Positions 23,829 to 36,276 of a DNA stretch of 64,000 bases are shown here, in pieces. Each line of letters starts with the position of its first letter. Within the stretch, counting starts at the first letter, position 1. The translations under genes were made by a program, and so were the position numbers. The notes under the pieces were generated by a model. The model saw nothing but the letters and a program-made list of their open reading frames with translations, was not told the origin of the DNA and searched no databases. Source of the DNA: Chlamydomonas reinhardtii (Eukaryota; Chlorophyta; Chlorophyceae; Chlamydomonadales; Chlamydomonadaceae); NCBI RefSeq assembly GCF_000002595.2, contig NC_057004.1, positions 5,630,405-5,694,404 of the forward strand, in the 5' to 3' direction.

Positions 23829-26248
23829 CGTACACGTGGCGACGCCGCGACCCACCCGGCGCCAGGAAGGGCTCTGCGGCCCTGAGGTAGTCCAGGTACT
23901 CCTTGGGCGTGCCGTCCAGGAACAGCAGGTCGATGCAGCCGGGGCCGCCCGCGCGCTGCAGCACACCCGCCAGCTTCTCGCGCGCATCGCCCCACTCCAC
24001 AGACACCTGTGGGGTGCGGTGTGGGCGCGCCGGTTGGCCACGGCGTGGCAGGCAAGGGCTACTCGGTAGGGGAGGACTGATGCTTGGTCACGCATGCGAG
24101 CTGTTGAATGATCCCCCGCGCACACACGCGGAGGCGCTGCGGGCTTCTGCTGAGTCAGTGCCACCACCGTTCCCGCCCCTGTGCACCCAGGCCTCGTAAT
24201 GCAGCCAGCACTACATCGTGCCACCCACCCGCTCGCCGGCCCATCCGCTCGCCGGCCCACCCGCCCATCCACTCGCCCGCCCGCCCCACTCACCCGGTCT
24301 CCCACTCGGCTGCTGACGCCCTGGTTCTTCTCGCCCTGGCTGGCCTGCCACATGAAGCGCTTGGCCGCCAGCGCCCAGCTCAGGTCCTTCTCGAACGTCA
24401 CGATGCGGCCGCCGGGCGGCAGCGCCTGAGCCATCAGTAACGCGCTGTAGCCTGCGGGTGTAGGGGGAGTTACATTCTGATTCACTAGGGCGTGAGAGTA
24501 GGTGAGAGAGCAGGAGGTGTATGTGTGTGAGCGGCACCGGGCTCATCCGGCGGGGCACGTGGGAGAGCACCAGGACAACACGCGTGTGCGAGCAAGGGAG
24601 GAGGACAGCGGTGCACCCGGCTCACTCACCCGCCATGGTGCCCACCTCCACCACCAGCCGCGGCGCCTTGTCCGCCACGAGCTGCTGCAGCAGCGCGCCC
24701 TTGTCCGGACCCACGAACGGCATGCCGTCGCGCTTGCCCCACCGCTCCAGCCGCCGAACAATCCAGTCGTCGTTCACCTCCTGCGCGTCAGGTGCGGGCG
24801 GTGCAACTCAGCTCACGTCAAGGCGGTGGGAACGTCAGCTGGCATGGGCTAATGGTTCCTTGCAATATAGACAGTGTTCTGAGCGGCTAGATGGATGAAC
24901 GGGCGTGCACACGCCAGATTCATAGCGCGCCAGCGGGTAGCGCCAATGTCAGCGGCCGGCACCAAGCGAACGGGCGGGCATGCCACCACGTGTGCCCCGC
25001 AAGTGTATGCTTCCCCCTCTGTGTGCTTCCCCCTTTGCGTGCTCCCCTTGCATTCTCGCCGCGCTGGCTGACTGCCGGACCGACCTTAAGTCGGGACATC
25101 TTCTCGCCCTGGTCGTTCACAAACACCTCCCGGTCGCCGAAAGCGATCTGGGCCTCGCGGATCTCGCGCCGCCGCTCCACGCGCACCGCGGCTGCATGCG
25201 GCGGCGGTGATTGGGGGCATGGTGGTTACAGCAGGGCAAAGCTTTGGGAGTGCGGTTGGCGTAACGCTGCATGTTGCAGTGTTGGACACCGCTGTATACG
25301 TGCACACCGGCTTGCGGATAAAGTTCCGTAGCCACCAGGCGCAACGTACGCAGGGGTTCAAGACTGCGAGCGACCGCATGATTGCAAAACACCAGCACGT
25401 GCGTGAAACTACGCGGGCGCGTGAAAACGTACCCTGCTTCTGGTCGTATATGAACAGGCCGGTGAAGGTGGCGAGGCCGATGATGTTGACGATCAGATCG
25501 CGAGCAGTCGTGCCCTCAGCGAGCTCCAGAGCAGGGCTCTGTGTGTGTGTGCAGCAATAATGTTGGGGCGGCGGTTAAGTCAAAGCATGTCCGCAACAGT
25601 CCGCCGGGAGTGTGCCGTGCCTTCCCGTGCGAAATGCATCACTGGCCCCATTGCCCCACCACCCCAGGCACACCTGTATAAGCTGCACGGCTGTGATAAG
25701 GGACGCGATGAGGCAGGACGCCGCAGAGCCTCCGAAGAAGGCCAGGCGCAGTGGCCGCGGCAGGAAGTACTCGAGGAAGTTCTTGGGGTCACGCAGCTCA
25801 TCCTCCATCGCGCGCCGCTTCGCAAGCTCCTCGTCTGTAAGAGAGAGGAATGGAACAGCGAGGTCCGTGGATGTGCTCAGGGGGTGTTGGTGGAGCGAGG
25901 GGCCGTTGGGGATAGCAGCACCGCCGCAGCACAGCGCGTTCAGAGCGCTTCAGGAGACGTGAGCCACACGCGTGGCCCGCGACCAACCGCCGACCCCTGG
26001 TTATGCCGATGAGTATTTATATCAAGCAAAGCGGGAAGAAAGCATATGGGCCGGATTCCCGCGTCTATTCGGTGCTGCAAGCATGGCCTCCTACCGAGTT
26101 CGCCATCGCCCCGTTTGGCTGGTAAAGCGACTTGACGGCTTGAACATTTGTTGCTAGGTGACAATGACTTGAAGGGAGTGCATGCAAGCAGGGCTCGGCG
26201 GTTCTTACAGGGCACTCGGTTGGCAGTTCGGTGCGCTAGCGCCCGCAT
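23038..26248 (-). CDS. LPA3-like (DUF3493) / COMT-type O-methyltransferase fusion, probably plastid
   Basis: Exons: 26248-26095, 25834-25674, 25538-25433, 25191-25085, 24780-24630, 24451-24294, 24006-23856 and 23276-23038; 408 residues, all phases closing. Residues 1-50 are Arg/Ala/Ser-rich and nearly free of acid, as in a chloroplast transit peptide. Next come LRDPKNFLEYFLPRPLRLAF and two hydrophobic segments (about 75-98 and 112-132), the pattern of DUF3493/LPA3-like thylakoid proteins. From about 200 on it is a class I, metal-dependent O-methyltransferase: VVEVGTMAGYSALL is SAM motif I, DLLFLDGTPKEYLDYL supplies the first metal Asp (about 310) and VVADNAG the Asp-Asn pair (about 336). The substrate cannot be read from sequence. 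The start was chosen because the exon joins in phase with the conserved EELAKRRAMEDEL. One intron holds a CA run. Confidence 0.85.
23727..23828. repeat. CA dinucleotide microsatellite in an intron
   Basis: About 50 CA units with one or two interruptions lie just inside the donor end of an intron of the O-methyltransferase fusion gene. On the sense strand this is a GT run starting about 28 bases after the 5' splice site. Confidence 0.95.
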
Positions 26249-26801
26249 GTTGCCCAGCGATTGCAATAGATAAGTAACACACGATACAATTTACAGCGTC
26301 TCTAGTCCCGTAGGTCGCCCCAAACTCCGCCGTGGATCCAATGCGGCATCAAGGTTGGGTTTGAGGGCTGGTCGGGGAGCGGTGCCAGCGGCTGCTGGAG
26401 AGGTACGGTGCACTGGGGACAGGCGGTATCTTAAACATGCACAGCTGGAGTTGGCTGGCGATGCAGGGATTGTGCTAGGGGAGGGGGGCCCACACCCGCC
26501 ACACCCATAGGTGCGATGGGACAGGGTGTGGGACAGCCGTGATATGGCTGCCGGCATGTGCGAGACAAAGGACGCTCATTTCCAGTGTCCCTTCAACCAC
26601 GCGCCCATCTGATAAGTTACAAGGCCCGGTGGCCCCACACCGTCGGGGTACCTAGTGGGTGGCGTGCATAGGACCACCCGTCCATTCCGCTTCAACTCAC
26701 TTCTGACGCGACACTGCCCTCACTCTCTGTTCTCTCTGGCACTCAAAATCCGCGCGGCTCTCCTCCTCAAGCCCCCGCCCGCAACGCTCATCATCAGTTC
26801 T
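26249..26801. other. spacer between MutS2 and the O-methyltransferase fusion gene
   Basis: Both flanking genes are on the minus strand. TTACA at 26617-26621 gives MutS2 a minus-strand TGTAA poly(A) signal 181 bases after its stop. The remaining 370 bases would be the promoter and 5' UTR of the fusion gene. The open frame at 26291-26557 was considered as an N-terminal exon and rejected because no splice donor joins it in phase. Confidence 0.5.
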
Positions 26802-29800
26802 TCACCAGTTGCGCTTGCGAGTCACCTTCTTCCCGGCCGCCGCAGCTGCAGGCGCCACCTGCTGCTGCGGAGGCGTTGCATGACTGGCAGGGGTGCCGCT
26901 GCCCGCACCATCACCGGCACCGTTGCCCGCGGCGGCACCGGTGGACTTCACAGTCGCGCCGTTGCCGCCCACACGCGTTGCCGCCTGCGTTGCCTGCTTT
27001 TGCTTCTGCTGCTGCTGCCCCGCCGGCTGCCGCAGTGTCTGGCCCACGCCATCCCTCCTAGCACCATTGCTAGCGCCCACGCCACTCCCCCCGCTGCTGC
27101 TACTCGTGCCACTGTGCCGCCGCCCCGCCGCACCAGCGCCGGTTCCGGCCGCTGCCGAGGTGGATGCCGTGCCACTCCGCGACTGCTGCTGCTGCCTCTG
27201 CGACTGTTGCTGCTGCGCCGCTCTCAGTGCCTGCGCCTGCACCGCCTGCTCCACCAGTGCCATGTCCAGGTCAAACCCAGAGTCCTCCTCCTGCACGGCT
27301 CCATGCCCGGGCCCAGCTACAGCCTCCGCCGCCGGCCTGGATGCTACAGCCGGCGTCACCGCTCTCTGCTGCTGCGGTTGCAGTTGCTGCGTTGGCGCCG
27401 CCTGCTGCTGCGCAATGGCCCACACGCTGGACTCCACAAGCGCATCTAGGTCCCCGAGCAGCTCATCCAACTCGCCATCGTCTTCACCATCGTTCTTCTG
27501 CTGCTGGCGCTGACTGGCCCTGCTACTGGTGGCACTGCTACTGCCGCTGCCGTTGCTGCTTCCATTGCTGCTGCCGGCTGACGCTGCCGCCGACAGCGTG
27601 TTCAGCCGCGCGTTGAGCGCCGCCTCGGTCTCCTCCACCACCGCCATCAACGCATCCAACTCCGGGTCATCCTCCTCCTCCTCCTTCTCCTGCTGCTGCT
27701 GCTGCTGCTGCGAATGCGGCTGCTGCTGCTGTTGGCGCCCCTGCCAAGAGCTGGTCGCCAGGATAGCCGCCTCCGCCGCGGCCGCCTGCTCCACCGCCTG
27801 CGCCGCCGCCGCCGCCGCGGCCCGCCTGGCTGTGTTGGCCTCCAGGATGGATTCCACGGCCGCCACAGCCTCGTCGTACTGGGCCTCCTCCTACGCGGCG
27901 TGGGGGATGCGGGGTGGTGTCGGGGCAGTGTTCTTAGGCGTGTGTAGGGACACGCAGCGGGAGCGGTGTGAGCGGCGCCAAGTCAAAGCAACATCACATG
28001 CGCGCGTACGCAGCGCATTCACGCGCAGGAGGTTACTCCCATGCCGCATTTGAGCGCGACACCGAACGTGCACGTGACCCCCTCCCAAACCCGGCCTCCT
28101 CCACTGCACGCCTCCTCCACGGCCCCCTAAACCAATGTGCCTGGCTGCAACTTGACGTCTCAATCAACTATGCATGTGATCCCCCCCCATCGCTCACCTC
28201 CCGCTGCCTCCGCGCCGCGCTGCTGGCCTCCTGCTGGCTCTTGGCCGCCAGCGAGTCCACCATCGCCTCCAGGCCCAGCCCGGCAGCCCAAGCGCCGCCG
28301 CCGCCGCCGCCCATATCCAACAGGGGCCGCAAAGGGTCCGCCTCCTCAAGCATAGGCAACAGCTCGTCACCGGCTGTAGCAGCAGCAGAGGAGGAAGCGG
28401 GTGCCGAGGCTGTAGCAGCAGCTGGTGCGGCTACTGCCGGTAGTGGTTTGGAAGTGGAGCGAGTGGACGAGGATGGCACGGGGGCGGCTGGGGCTGTCGG
28501 CCGGCTGGGGCCAGGCGGTGCGGGCGAGCCGAATGCCGCTGCTGATGCGGCCTGGGGCTGTGGCTGCTGCTGCTGCTGCTGCCGCTCCCACGCCTCCCAC
28601 ACCTCCTCCTCGCTGGGCCAAACCTCCTCCTCTGCCGCCGCGGGCGCTTGCTCGGGGGCCGGAGGCGCCGCCGACGCAGCGGCGGCGACGACCGGCGGCG
28701 GCTGCGCTGCGAACAGCGGTGCGGGCGCGGGCGCAGCGCGGCCTAGCTTCTTGCGATTCTGTTTGATGACCTTGATGCGGTCACGTGCCAGCGCGTACAC
28801 CTGTGTGGAATATGGTACCCATTGCATGGTCAGGCGGCGCCAGCTCTAGGGATTGCAGCCGCCAAGGCCGCAGCGCGTGCGGAAGCATTTGCAGCGAAGG
28901 CCTAGGCCCGGGCCCGACTTTGCCGGGCCAGTCGCGTGCTCCCCTCCCCCATCGACGGACATCGGTAACAACGCGCCAGCCGCCATGCAACTGTTCCTGG
29001 CGACGCCTTCACTTCTTTTACAATCATAAATACAAACCCCTCTTCGACCCGGTCAGCTCCGGCCGCACCTGCAGCAGCGCCTCCGCTCGAGCCCTGGACA
29101 TTGTTTCCTGCAGCTGCTGCACCTGCAGGTGGAGAGCAGCGAGGGTGCGTGGTGCAGTCGGATGGTGTGGGGCAGCGGGGTCAGGTGGAGTGTGGGTGTG
29201 GGCGGCGCTGGTTGCACAGTACCAGGTACAGCAGGTCGCACACGACCGCGCGACCGGTCACCCCACCCACCTTGTTGCCCAGCACCTCCAGCCGCCGCCG
29301 CAGCGTCCTGCAGCGACACGGCCGACACACGGTAGGCACACGACAGGCACACGGTAGGCACACGGTAGGCACCGTCATCAATGCCATGCCAGCCCAACAC
29401 ATCACCCCACCGACACCGCCATCCCAGCTAGTCAGGCGCGAGCATACCGCCCCCGCTTGCCTTCCCCGTGCTTTACCCAACCCCACCTCACACTCACGGA
29501 TGGTCCTCCTGAGTTGCGCTGTTACGTACAACCCCTCCCTCCCCCTCCCCCTCCCGCTCCTCTCCTCCCGCTCCTCCCCTCCTCCCTCCCCCTCCCGCCC
29601 CACTCACTTGACCTCCTGCGCTGCCAGCCAGCTGTCCCGCTCCTCCGCCTCCAGCTGCCCCCGCAGCGCCTCCAGCCCCTCAATGGCCGCATTCACGTCC
29701 GCCACGCCGCCGTCCAGCCGCCCGCGAGCCGCCGACACCACCTCCTCGTCCAGACCCAGCCTGAGGGGGTTGCAAAGATGGTTAGGAAAGCGGTGCAGGA

Positions 29801-32800
29801 TGCACTGAAGGGGGTGAGGGAGAGCGGGGACACGTGGGGGAAGCGGGGCAGCGGGAGGCGCAGTGGAAAGGAGAGGATGCAGGCTTTCGAGCCCGGACTT
29901 GCAAGCGGTATGGCCTCTGGGACGCCCTTGGTCTTTGGGGGTCCAGGGATGTCCGGGTGTCTTGCTCGCTTCTGTCTGGGAGCCCAGTCCATCGTGCTCG
30001 AGCACGTAACCCTCTTCAACCCCCCACCCAACCCCACCCACCCTCATGCCACCCACCCTCATGCCGCCACCACCATCACCTCACCCACCTGGACGCGATG
30101 TTGAGCGCATTGCTGCGGCCCGGAATGCCCCACAGCAGCTTGTAGGTGGGCGCCAGGGCCGCCTCGTCGAACTCCACGCTGGCGTTCTCGAACCGCGGGT
30201 CATCGAACTTGAGCCCCGTCATGATCGAGTGGTGCGTGGTGGCCACCGTCAGTGCGCCCGCGCCCACGCCGCCTGCAGCATGTCAAAAACAGGTCACAGC
30301 AGGCGAAGCGGTGGAGTGCAGATTAGTGCAGGTCAGTGCAGGCCAGCTCAGCCCAGTGACATGCATAGCGCACAGTGACGCACGGCTGCAATCCGGGGCG
30401 TCAGTGTTGCACCTGGCAACGTGCGAACATCGGGAGTGGTATGATGATGCAACACAGAAACGCGGCGACGCACACACCATTCACACTTACATGGTGCACG
30501 CACGCACGCATACACACGCACACGCACGCGCATATGCCCATAGGCCATTCACACGCCACACTAGCCGCTCGCTCGCTTGGCTGCCCCACCGTTGACCAGT
30601 CGCTTCAGCAACGCCAGCCCCAGCGCCGCGCCCTCCAGCGGGTCCGTCCCCGTGCCCAGCTCGTCCAGCAGCAGCAGCGCCTTGCCGTCAGCTTCGCCGC
30701 GCAGCGTCTGGCAGAGAGGGCAGGAGTTGGTTGGTTGGGTTGTTGGTTGGGCTGTTGGTTGGTTGGTAAGGTGGGTCAATACCCAGGTCAATACCCCACA
30801 CCGCATATGGTATTTGCAAGCAACCTCCCCCTAACAGCATAGCGCAGCGCAGAATGGACGCGCCGCACAGCGCAGCACCACGCACCACCAGCGCCGCACA
30901 ACGCAGCACCACCCATCGCAACCCCATGGAACGCACAGCGCAGCACGCCGCACCGCACCTGTATCCGGCGCAGGTGGCCGCTGAATGTGGACAGGTTGGC
31001 GGTGAGCGACTGCTCGTCGCCGATGTCTGCCAGCACTGCGCTGAAGGCGGGCAGGCGGGCGGGCGCCTCGGCGGGCAGCGGCAGGCCGGCCTTGGCCATA
31101 CAGGCGGCCAAGCCTAGAGCCTACGGGGGAGGGGGAGCGGCGAGCGCAGATGTCAAAGTGTCTGTGTTTGGATAGGGGCGCGGCTTGTTGGGTGATAATA
31201 TGCGGCTTCAAATAGAACCTTTCTTCCCCGGGGTATAGCTGATGGGGCGCATCCTTGAAACATCCGTATGCCAAGCCGTGGCATGCAACTCCGCTCGCCC
31301 ATTCACTCACGCGCAACGCACGTCTGCCCCACACCGCACACCATACAACACGGAACACGTCGCATGCCAGCCACATTAGGACGCTACCCACCTTCATGCT
31401 GGCTGTCTTGCCTCCCGTGTTGGGGCCCGTGATCACCACGACACTCGTGTCCGGCCGTACGATCCAGTCTACGGGCCGCGGCGGCCGCAACGCTGCCAGT
31501 TTTTCCTGCGACGGGCAGGTGAGATTGGTCGGGCACACGCCTTGCCGGCAGGTCCGCGTGACGTACCAGTAGCAGATCAGCCCCCACATAACATGCATAT
31601 GCACACTCTAGCTCAGCACATGAGCCGATAACTACTTCTTCGGCTGCTGCTGCTGCTGCTGCAGCTGCTGCTGCTGCTGCTGCTGCTGCTGCAGCTGCTA
31701 CTGCCGCCGTCCCCTTGCCCCACCTGCGGCGTCACCGGCTCCTCCCCGTCGGTGTCGCTGTCGGCGCCCGAGCCAGCCGGCGAGGCGCCGCCACTCAGCC
31801 CCGAGCGCTGCAGCATCACCTCCTTGCGGGTGCTCAGCATGCGCCGCCGCCCGCCGCCCGGAGTGGAGGCGCCTGTGCGTGTGTGACGGCGCGCATGCGT
31901 TTGAGACCCGGGCAGCTGGGCAAGCAACACCCCGGCAGCTGCCCTTGGCCTCTCCTCTCAGTTGCCTACGGTGCTGCCTCGTCCCCCATGCAGCTGTGCT
32001 GGGTGGTTGCTGTTTGCGACGCCCATATATCCGTGCACTGGCACGCCCGCACGCCCAGACGCCCACACGCCCGTACGCCTACACGTCCCACGCCCACACG
32101 CCCACACGCCGGCACGCCGGCACGCCCGCACCTGACACCGAGCCTCCACTGCCGCTGCCGAACAGGCTGCTCATGTTGCTGCTGCCGCCTCCTCCCGTCA
32201 TGCGCACCTCCCGCTCCAGCCCCTCCTTGGCGATGAGGTACTCGCCGTACAGCAGCGGGTGCCGCAGCCCGCGCAGCCGCACCGCGTAGCGCTCATCAGG
32301 GTCAACCGCACCCGAGCTCGACGTCTGCAGCGGCGGCAGAGGCGGCCGCGCAGCAGCGTTGGCGGCAGGGCAGTGGGGTTGCAGTTCAGACAAAGCCACT
32401 GACAGCAACAAGCAGGTGTAACATCCTTGGCTGGGCGCAATGCAAGAAGCCGTTCGCGGCAGACCCCGTGCACCTCGCCCCCGCGCGCTTTCTGCCCTAC
32501 ACAACCAATCCCCGCCTCCACCCCTCCTTCCCTTCACCCCTCCGCCCACCTGGTCCTGCTCCGCCGCCGCCGCCGCCGTCGTGCTGCGGCGCCGCATTGC
32601 CGCGGCGCCGCGTGCGTGGAAGACCTTTTCCCAGGGCACCACGTCCGGCAACACGCCGTTGACCCAGATGCCGTAGCGGGCCCGAGCCGACAGCACATCC
32701 AGCCAAGCCACCGTCTGTATGTTTGGGTTTGGGTTTGCGGGTTGGGTGAGGCATGGGTCCTGATGTTCGGCTCTGTGTATGACACGGTAGGTGTTCGGTC

Positions 32801-35596
32801 GCGAGGTGGCCGGCACGCCCCCCGCACACGCACACTGCGATGCACTGGACATGCTGCCATGGGCCAACGGCGACTGCCTCATGATTGCTAATCCAAGCCG
32901 GGTTCAGCCTCGTCGTTACCCCCCCCCCCCCGCGCCCCGCCCCCGCCCCCGCCCTCTCCTCTCCCCCCTCCCCAGAGTCACTCACCCGGTACGCGTCCTG
33001 CAGCTCATCCAGACAGCCCATGACCAGCCCCGTCAGGTTCCACAGCACCTGCTCCTCGGCCGCCTGGGCCTCGGCGCGGGCAGCGCCTGCGGGCAGCCGC
33101 CGGGATGGGTGCAGAGTCAGGGTGCAGGGCGCAGGGTGCAGGGTGAAGGGCGCAGGGCGCAGGGCGCAGGGCGCAGGGCGCAGGGCGCAGGGCGCAGGGC
33201 GCAGGGCGCAGGGCGCAGGGCGCAGGGCGCAGGGCGCAGGGCGCAGGGCGCAGGGCGCAGGGCGCAGGGCGCAAGGCGCAGGGTGCAGGGTGCAGGACGC
33301 AGAGTGGAGGGGAGAAGGTGCGAGCTTGGTGACGGCCAGGGCGTTCAGGGGCGTTGCGAATGGAGCGCTCCAACACTACCACGCATGCACTGAACCCGCC
33401 GCGGCGTGGCTCAACTGCGCTTTGCTTAAACCCCCACCCCCACCCCCACCCACATCCACGCACACCAAGCCCCACTTCACCTCGACTGGCTTCAACCCAC
33501 ATCCACATCCACCTGCCGATCCCCTACGTTCCCATTCCCTCCCCTGTTGCACCCACCCAGCTCGTTGTTCATGGCCACCGCCGCCGCCGGCTCCACATAC
33601 ACCAGCGAGCCCCCGGGCGCCGAGCCCAGCAGCACGCCGCCGCTGGGGGCCTTGGTGCCGCCGGGCAGCGCCACACACATGCGGCCGCCCCGGTCGGACA
33701 CCTCGCCACCGTAGCTGCAGGGCGCGAGGAGGAGAAGGAGGCGGGGGGCGCAGCAGGCGCACGGAGGGCAGGCAGGCAGGCGGGAGGTGTGAGGTGTGAG
33801 GCGGTGCCGGTGTGGACATGTTTTTGTGTATGTGGACATGATGCATGTGCATGTCTTACGGCAGGTATGTTTTCTAAGGAGCTGTGGCAACTTTGCTCCT
33901 TAGGAAACGCCGTGGCTGCTGTCCGCCCACCCCCGCCCCTGCCCACCCTTTGAGCATGCTGGCCAGTCGCGACTGGATGGCCTTGACTCGGCCGCGCAGC
34001 CCGCGCAGCTGCTCCGAAGCCGAGTCCTGCGAGGTGCGAGTCACACGGACACGGAGCCACGCGGGACATGTCATGGGCGGGCGGCGCCTGCATACACGTC
34101 TGTCCTTTCTCGGGGACAAGTAGCGACACATCACACAGCTTCCGCCGCCCGCTGCGCGCCGCCCGCCTTCGGCCAAAACTTGCCCGCCCGCTCCGTCCGG
34201 CCCCAACCCCTCCGCCCCTCTTGCGTTCACACTATCGCACCGCCGCACTACACCACCTCATCGCTTGACCATATCACCACCCCGCCCCATCTCCCCACCG
34301 CGCCACCACTGCCACACGGCGCACCTGTATGTTGTTGTCCTCGTCGATGGCCTGCGCCACCGACCTCAGCAGGTGCGGCTGAGGCCGCACACGCCCCACC
34401 GCCGCCAGCAGCAGCCGCACAGGCGAGTCGGGCCGCAGAGCGTCATTGTCGCGCGCCGCTATCACCACCTGCTTGCGAAGCCGCTCCGCGCCTGAGGGGC
34501 AGGCGAGGGGAGGGCAGGCGAGGGGAGGGCGAGACGCTGGTGGGCGGGGAATGGGGGTAGAAGGCGGGGGCTGGGTAAGAGGTGGGTGGAAGTAGTTTCC
34601 ACGGCCTGTACCCCCTATGCATGGCTCAGGTCCCCGCAACTGTGCCCATTCCGCCGCGGAGGTCACCCGATCAAGCAATCGGCGCATCAGCACTGCCACG
34701 CAAGAACTGCCTACGCCCGTGCCGCTAGCTGCTCACGCCGGCGCCGCTAGCTGCCTACGCCGGTGCCGCTAGCCGACGGCGAAGCCGCCGCCGGCGCCTC
34801 ACCGTTCACCAGGGTCACGATGCCGCGCAGCTGCTGCGGTGTGAGCATGCCGCCCTTGGCCGCGCGGCTCAGTCCGGCCTCGGCCTCGCTGGTCTGGATG
34901 CCGCCGTAGTCCAGGCTGGTGGCCCAGTCGTACTCCAGCAGCGTGATGGCGCTGCGTGGCGGACACAGGGAGGTGGGGAAGAAAAGGGGAAGCCAGGGGG
35001 GTCGGAGGAGGGGTGATGCGGGGAAGGTGGGGGTGGGTCTGTGGAGGCAGGAGGTAGGAGAGTGCGCGGGCCCTGGCGTTGCAGGCAGCAGAGCGCTGGC
35101 GTGCCGAGGCTCTTTAAGCCCGATGCACAATGGATCGAGGACGACTCTATGGGGCCCGTGTGACATAGGCAGCCACCGTGGCTCACCGGGTCTGCTCAAT
35201 GAGGCGCAGCGTCTCCGCGGGCTCCTCAGGCACCGACATCGTGCGACACGCGCGCTTGCCCGCGTGCGTGCTAGCGAACCGCGCAACCTGGTCGCACAGC
35301 TTCGACCAGTCCAACATCTCCAGAGTCGCCTTAAATGCTGGCCCAATCTCGCCCTCTCCATCGTCCCAGGTGCCCACTCCAGCGGTCACATCGCCTGCGG
35401 TGCTGGACTTCGCTCCCGCAACGAGCGAACGCGCTGCATGCCTGTCCAAGCTTTCATGTAAAAAATGATTTACATATTGCTTGGGGGTAACACCCAAGCG
35501 TTTTAGTGCTATGGAAAGACGGTTTGGGAACAGCAATTTTGTGGCGCTGCGACGCCCGGGCGCCCGAAGGCCCTGGGCCCGTAAACTCTGTCGCAT
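26802..35596 (-). CDS. MUTS2: MutS2-family ATPase, 18 exons
   Basis: Exons: 35596-35187, 34951-34803, 34491-34325, 34026-33947, 33714-33557, 33086-32986, 32714-32550, 32324-32132, 31872-31724, 31505-31392, 31120-30959, 30707-30590, 30272-30089, 29760-29608, 29307-29271, 29122-29069, 28800-28198 and 27890-26802; 1361 residues, every phase closing. The Arg-rich first 30 residues suggest an organelle transit peptide. The core follows MutS2: ALEMLDWSKLCDQVARFAS, GGMLTPQQLRGIVTLVNG, LRGLRHPLL, Walker A GPNTGGKT (about 550), ALLLLDELGTGTDP as Walker B (Asp about 631), VATTHH, then a coiled coil. Bacterial MutS2 acts on recombination intermediates and stalled ribosomes. The last 560 residues are Ala/Gln/Glu/Pro-rich, and I see neither the KOW nor the Smr nuclease domain (no HLxG motif). 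Its introns hold a 7-base minisatellite and a CTG run. Confidence 0.92.
29330..29371. repeat. short tandem repeat in a MutS2 intron
   Basis: Four imperfect 10-15 base units built on CACGGTAGGCA or CACGACAGGCA follow one another in the intron between MutS2 exons 14 and 15. Confidence 0.7.
31643..31699. repeat. CTG trinucleotide run in a MutS2 intron
   Basis: Nineteen CTG-like triplets with two CAG interruptions lie about 25 bases downstream of the donor of MutS2 exon 9 on the minus strand. In the sense direction this is a CAG run. Confidence 0.9.
32035..32131. repeat. degenerate CACGCCCGCA-type tandem repeat in a MutS2 intron
   Basis: Roughly nine units of about 10 bases built on CACGCCCACA or CACGCCGG run up to the donor of MutS2 exon 8. 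Confidence 0.75.
33120..33300. repeat. 7-base minisatellite (GCAGGGC)n in a MutS2 intron
   Basis: About 26 tandem copies of a GCAGGGC unit, a few of them GTAGGGC- or GAAGGGC-like at the edges, sit in the intron between MutS2 exons 5 and 6. Because 7 is not a multiple of 3, all frames stay open through it and give spurious Ala-Leu-Arg-Pro-type open frames. Confidence 0.95.
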
Positions 35597-36276
35597 AATG
35601 AGATTTAGTATAACGTTTGCTTCAGGGCGACGCGTGCTGATATGATGCAGGAGCTGGTGCCCATTCGAGTGCTCCATGGGCCATACGGAACGGCATGCCG
35701 CACTTGCGACCGCATGCACGGGGGGAGGGTGGTTTCCCTTCGGGCCGGAGATGGTCCCTCTTGACCTGGGTGCGGGGCAACCTTGCTTGGTCGGACTGTC
35801 CCTTCTTTGTAATGTCGCAATCATGCACGGCTACGCCAGCCTGCACTGTACCGTTTCCGATCGCACCCACCCCGGTATCACTTGGTTCCCTTCCCAATTG
35901 CCGTTGGTGAGGGATCTTCCACGGTTCCACCATGCGTCTAATAGACATCCTGCCCCTTATGCCTTTCCATCACAGTAGGCGCTCAGGTTCGTACAGGTAG
36001 TCCATCCGTGCCGTCGTGCACTTTGCCACGAGAGCAACAATGCCATGCCTCTGCCCCCTCAGCTGTTCCCCATGCGTTCCGCACCAGATCCCCGTGTGTC
36101 TGGATTCATGCAGCCCCTGGCGCCATCATTCATCAACACCCAAACAACGCTTCTCTCCTCACATCCTGCTTCTTTCACCGCCTCTGCATTTCACCTCTCG
36201 CAATTCCCTCTCTACCCCCGTCACCGTCCATCCCACACTCACAACCCCCGCCATAGCGGCCTGACCACACGCGCCC
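35597..36276. other. spacer between the helicase and MutS2, with a dispersed repeat
   Basis: Both flanking genes are on the minus strand, so this should be the helicase 3' UTR plus the MutS2 promoter. No minus-strand TGTAA box was found. The stretch 35720-35821 is a copy of a dispersed repeat also found inverted at 54991-55091. Confidence 0.5.
35720..35821 (-). repeat. dispersed repeat, copy 1 (about 100 bp)
   Basis: Its reverse complement matches 54991-55091 almost base for base, including a TTACAAAGAAGGGACAGTC core and a CTCCGGCCCGAAGGGAAACC end. It lies about 125 bases upstream of the MutS2 start codon. The core resembles the start of the repeat family at 49028 and 59500. The element type is not known. 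Confidence 0.8.

Noticed and set aside
26291-26557. Possible transit-peptide exon for the O-methyltransferase fusion
   Set aside because: It offers no splice donor of phase 1 toward the next exon, whereas 26248-26095 joins in phase with a GTAGGA donor.
33005-33508. Minus-strand frame with repeated Cys-Ala-Leu-Arg-Pro-Ala-Pro
   Set aside because: It is read-through of the 7-base minisatellite in an intron and not a repeat protein.
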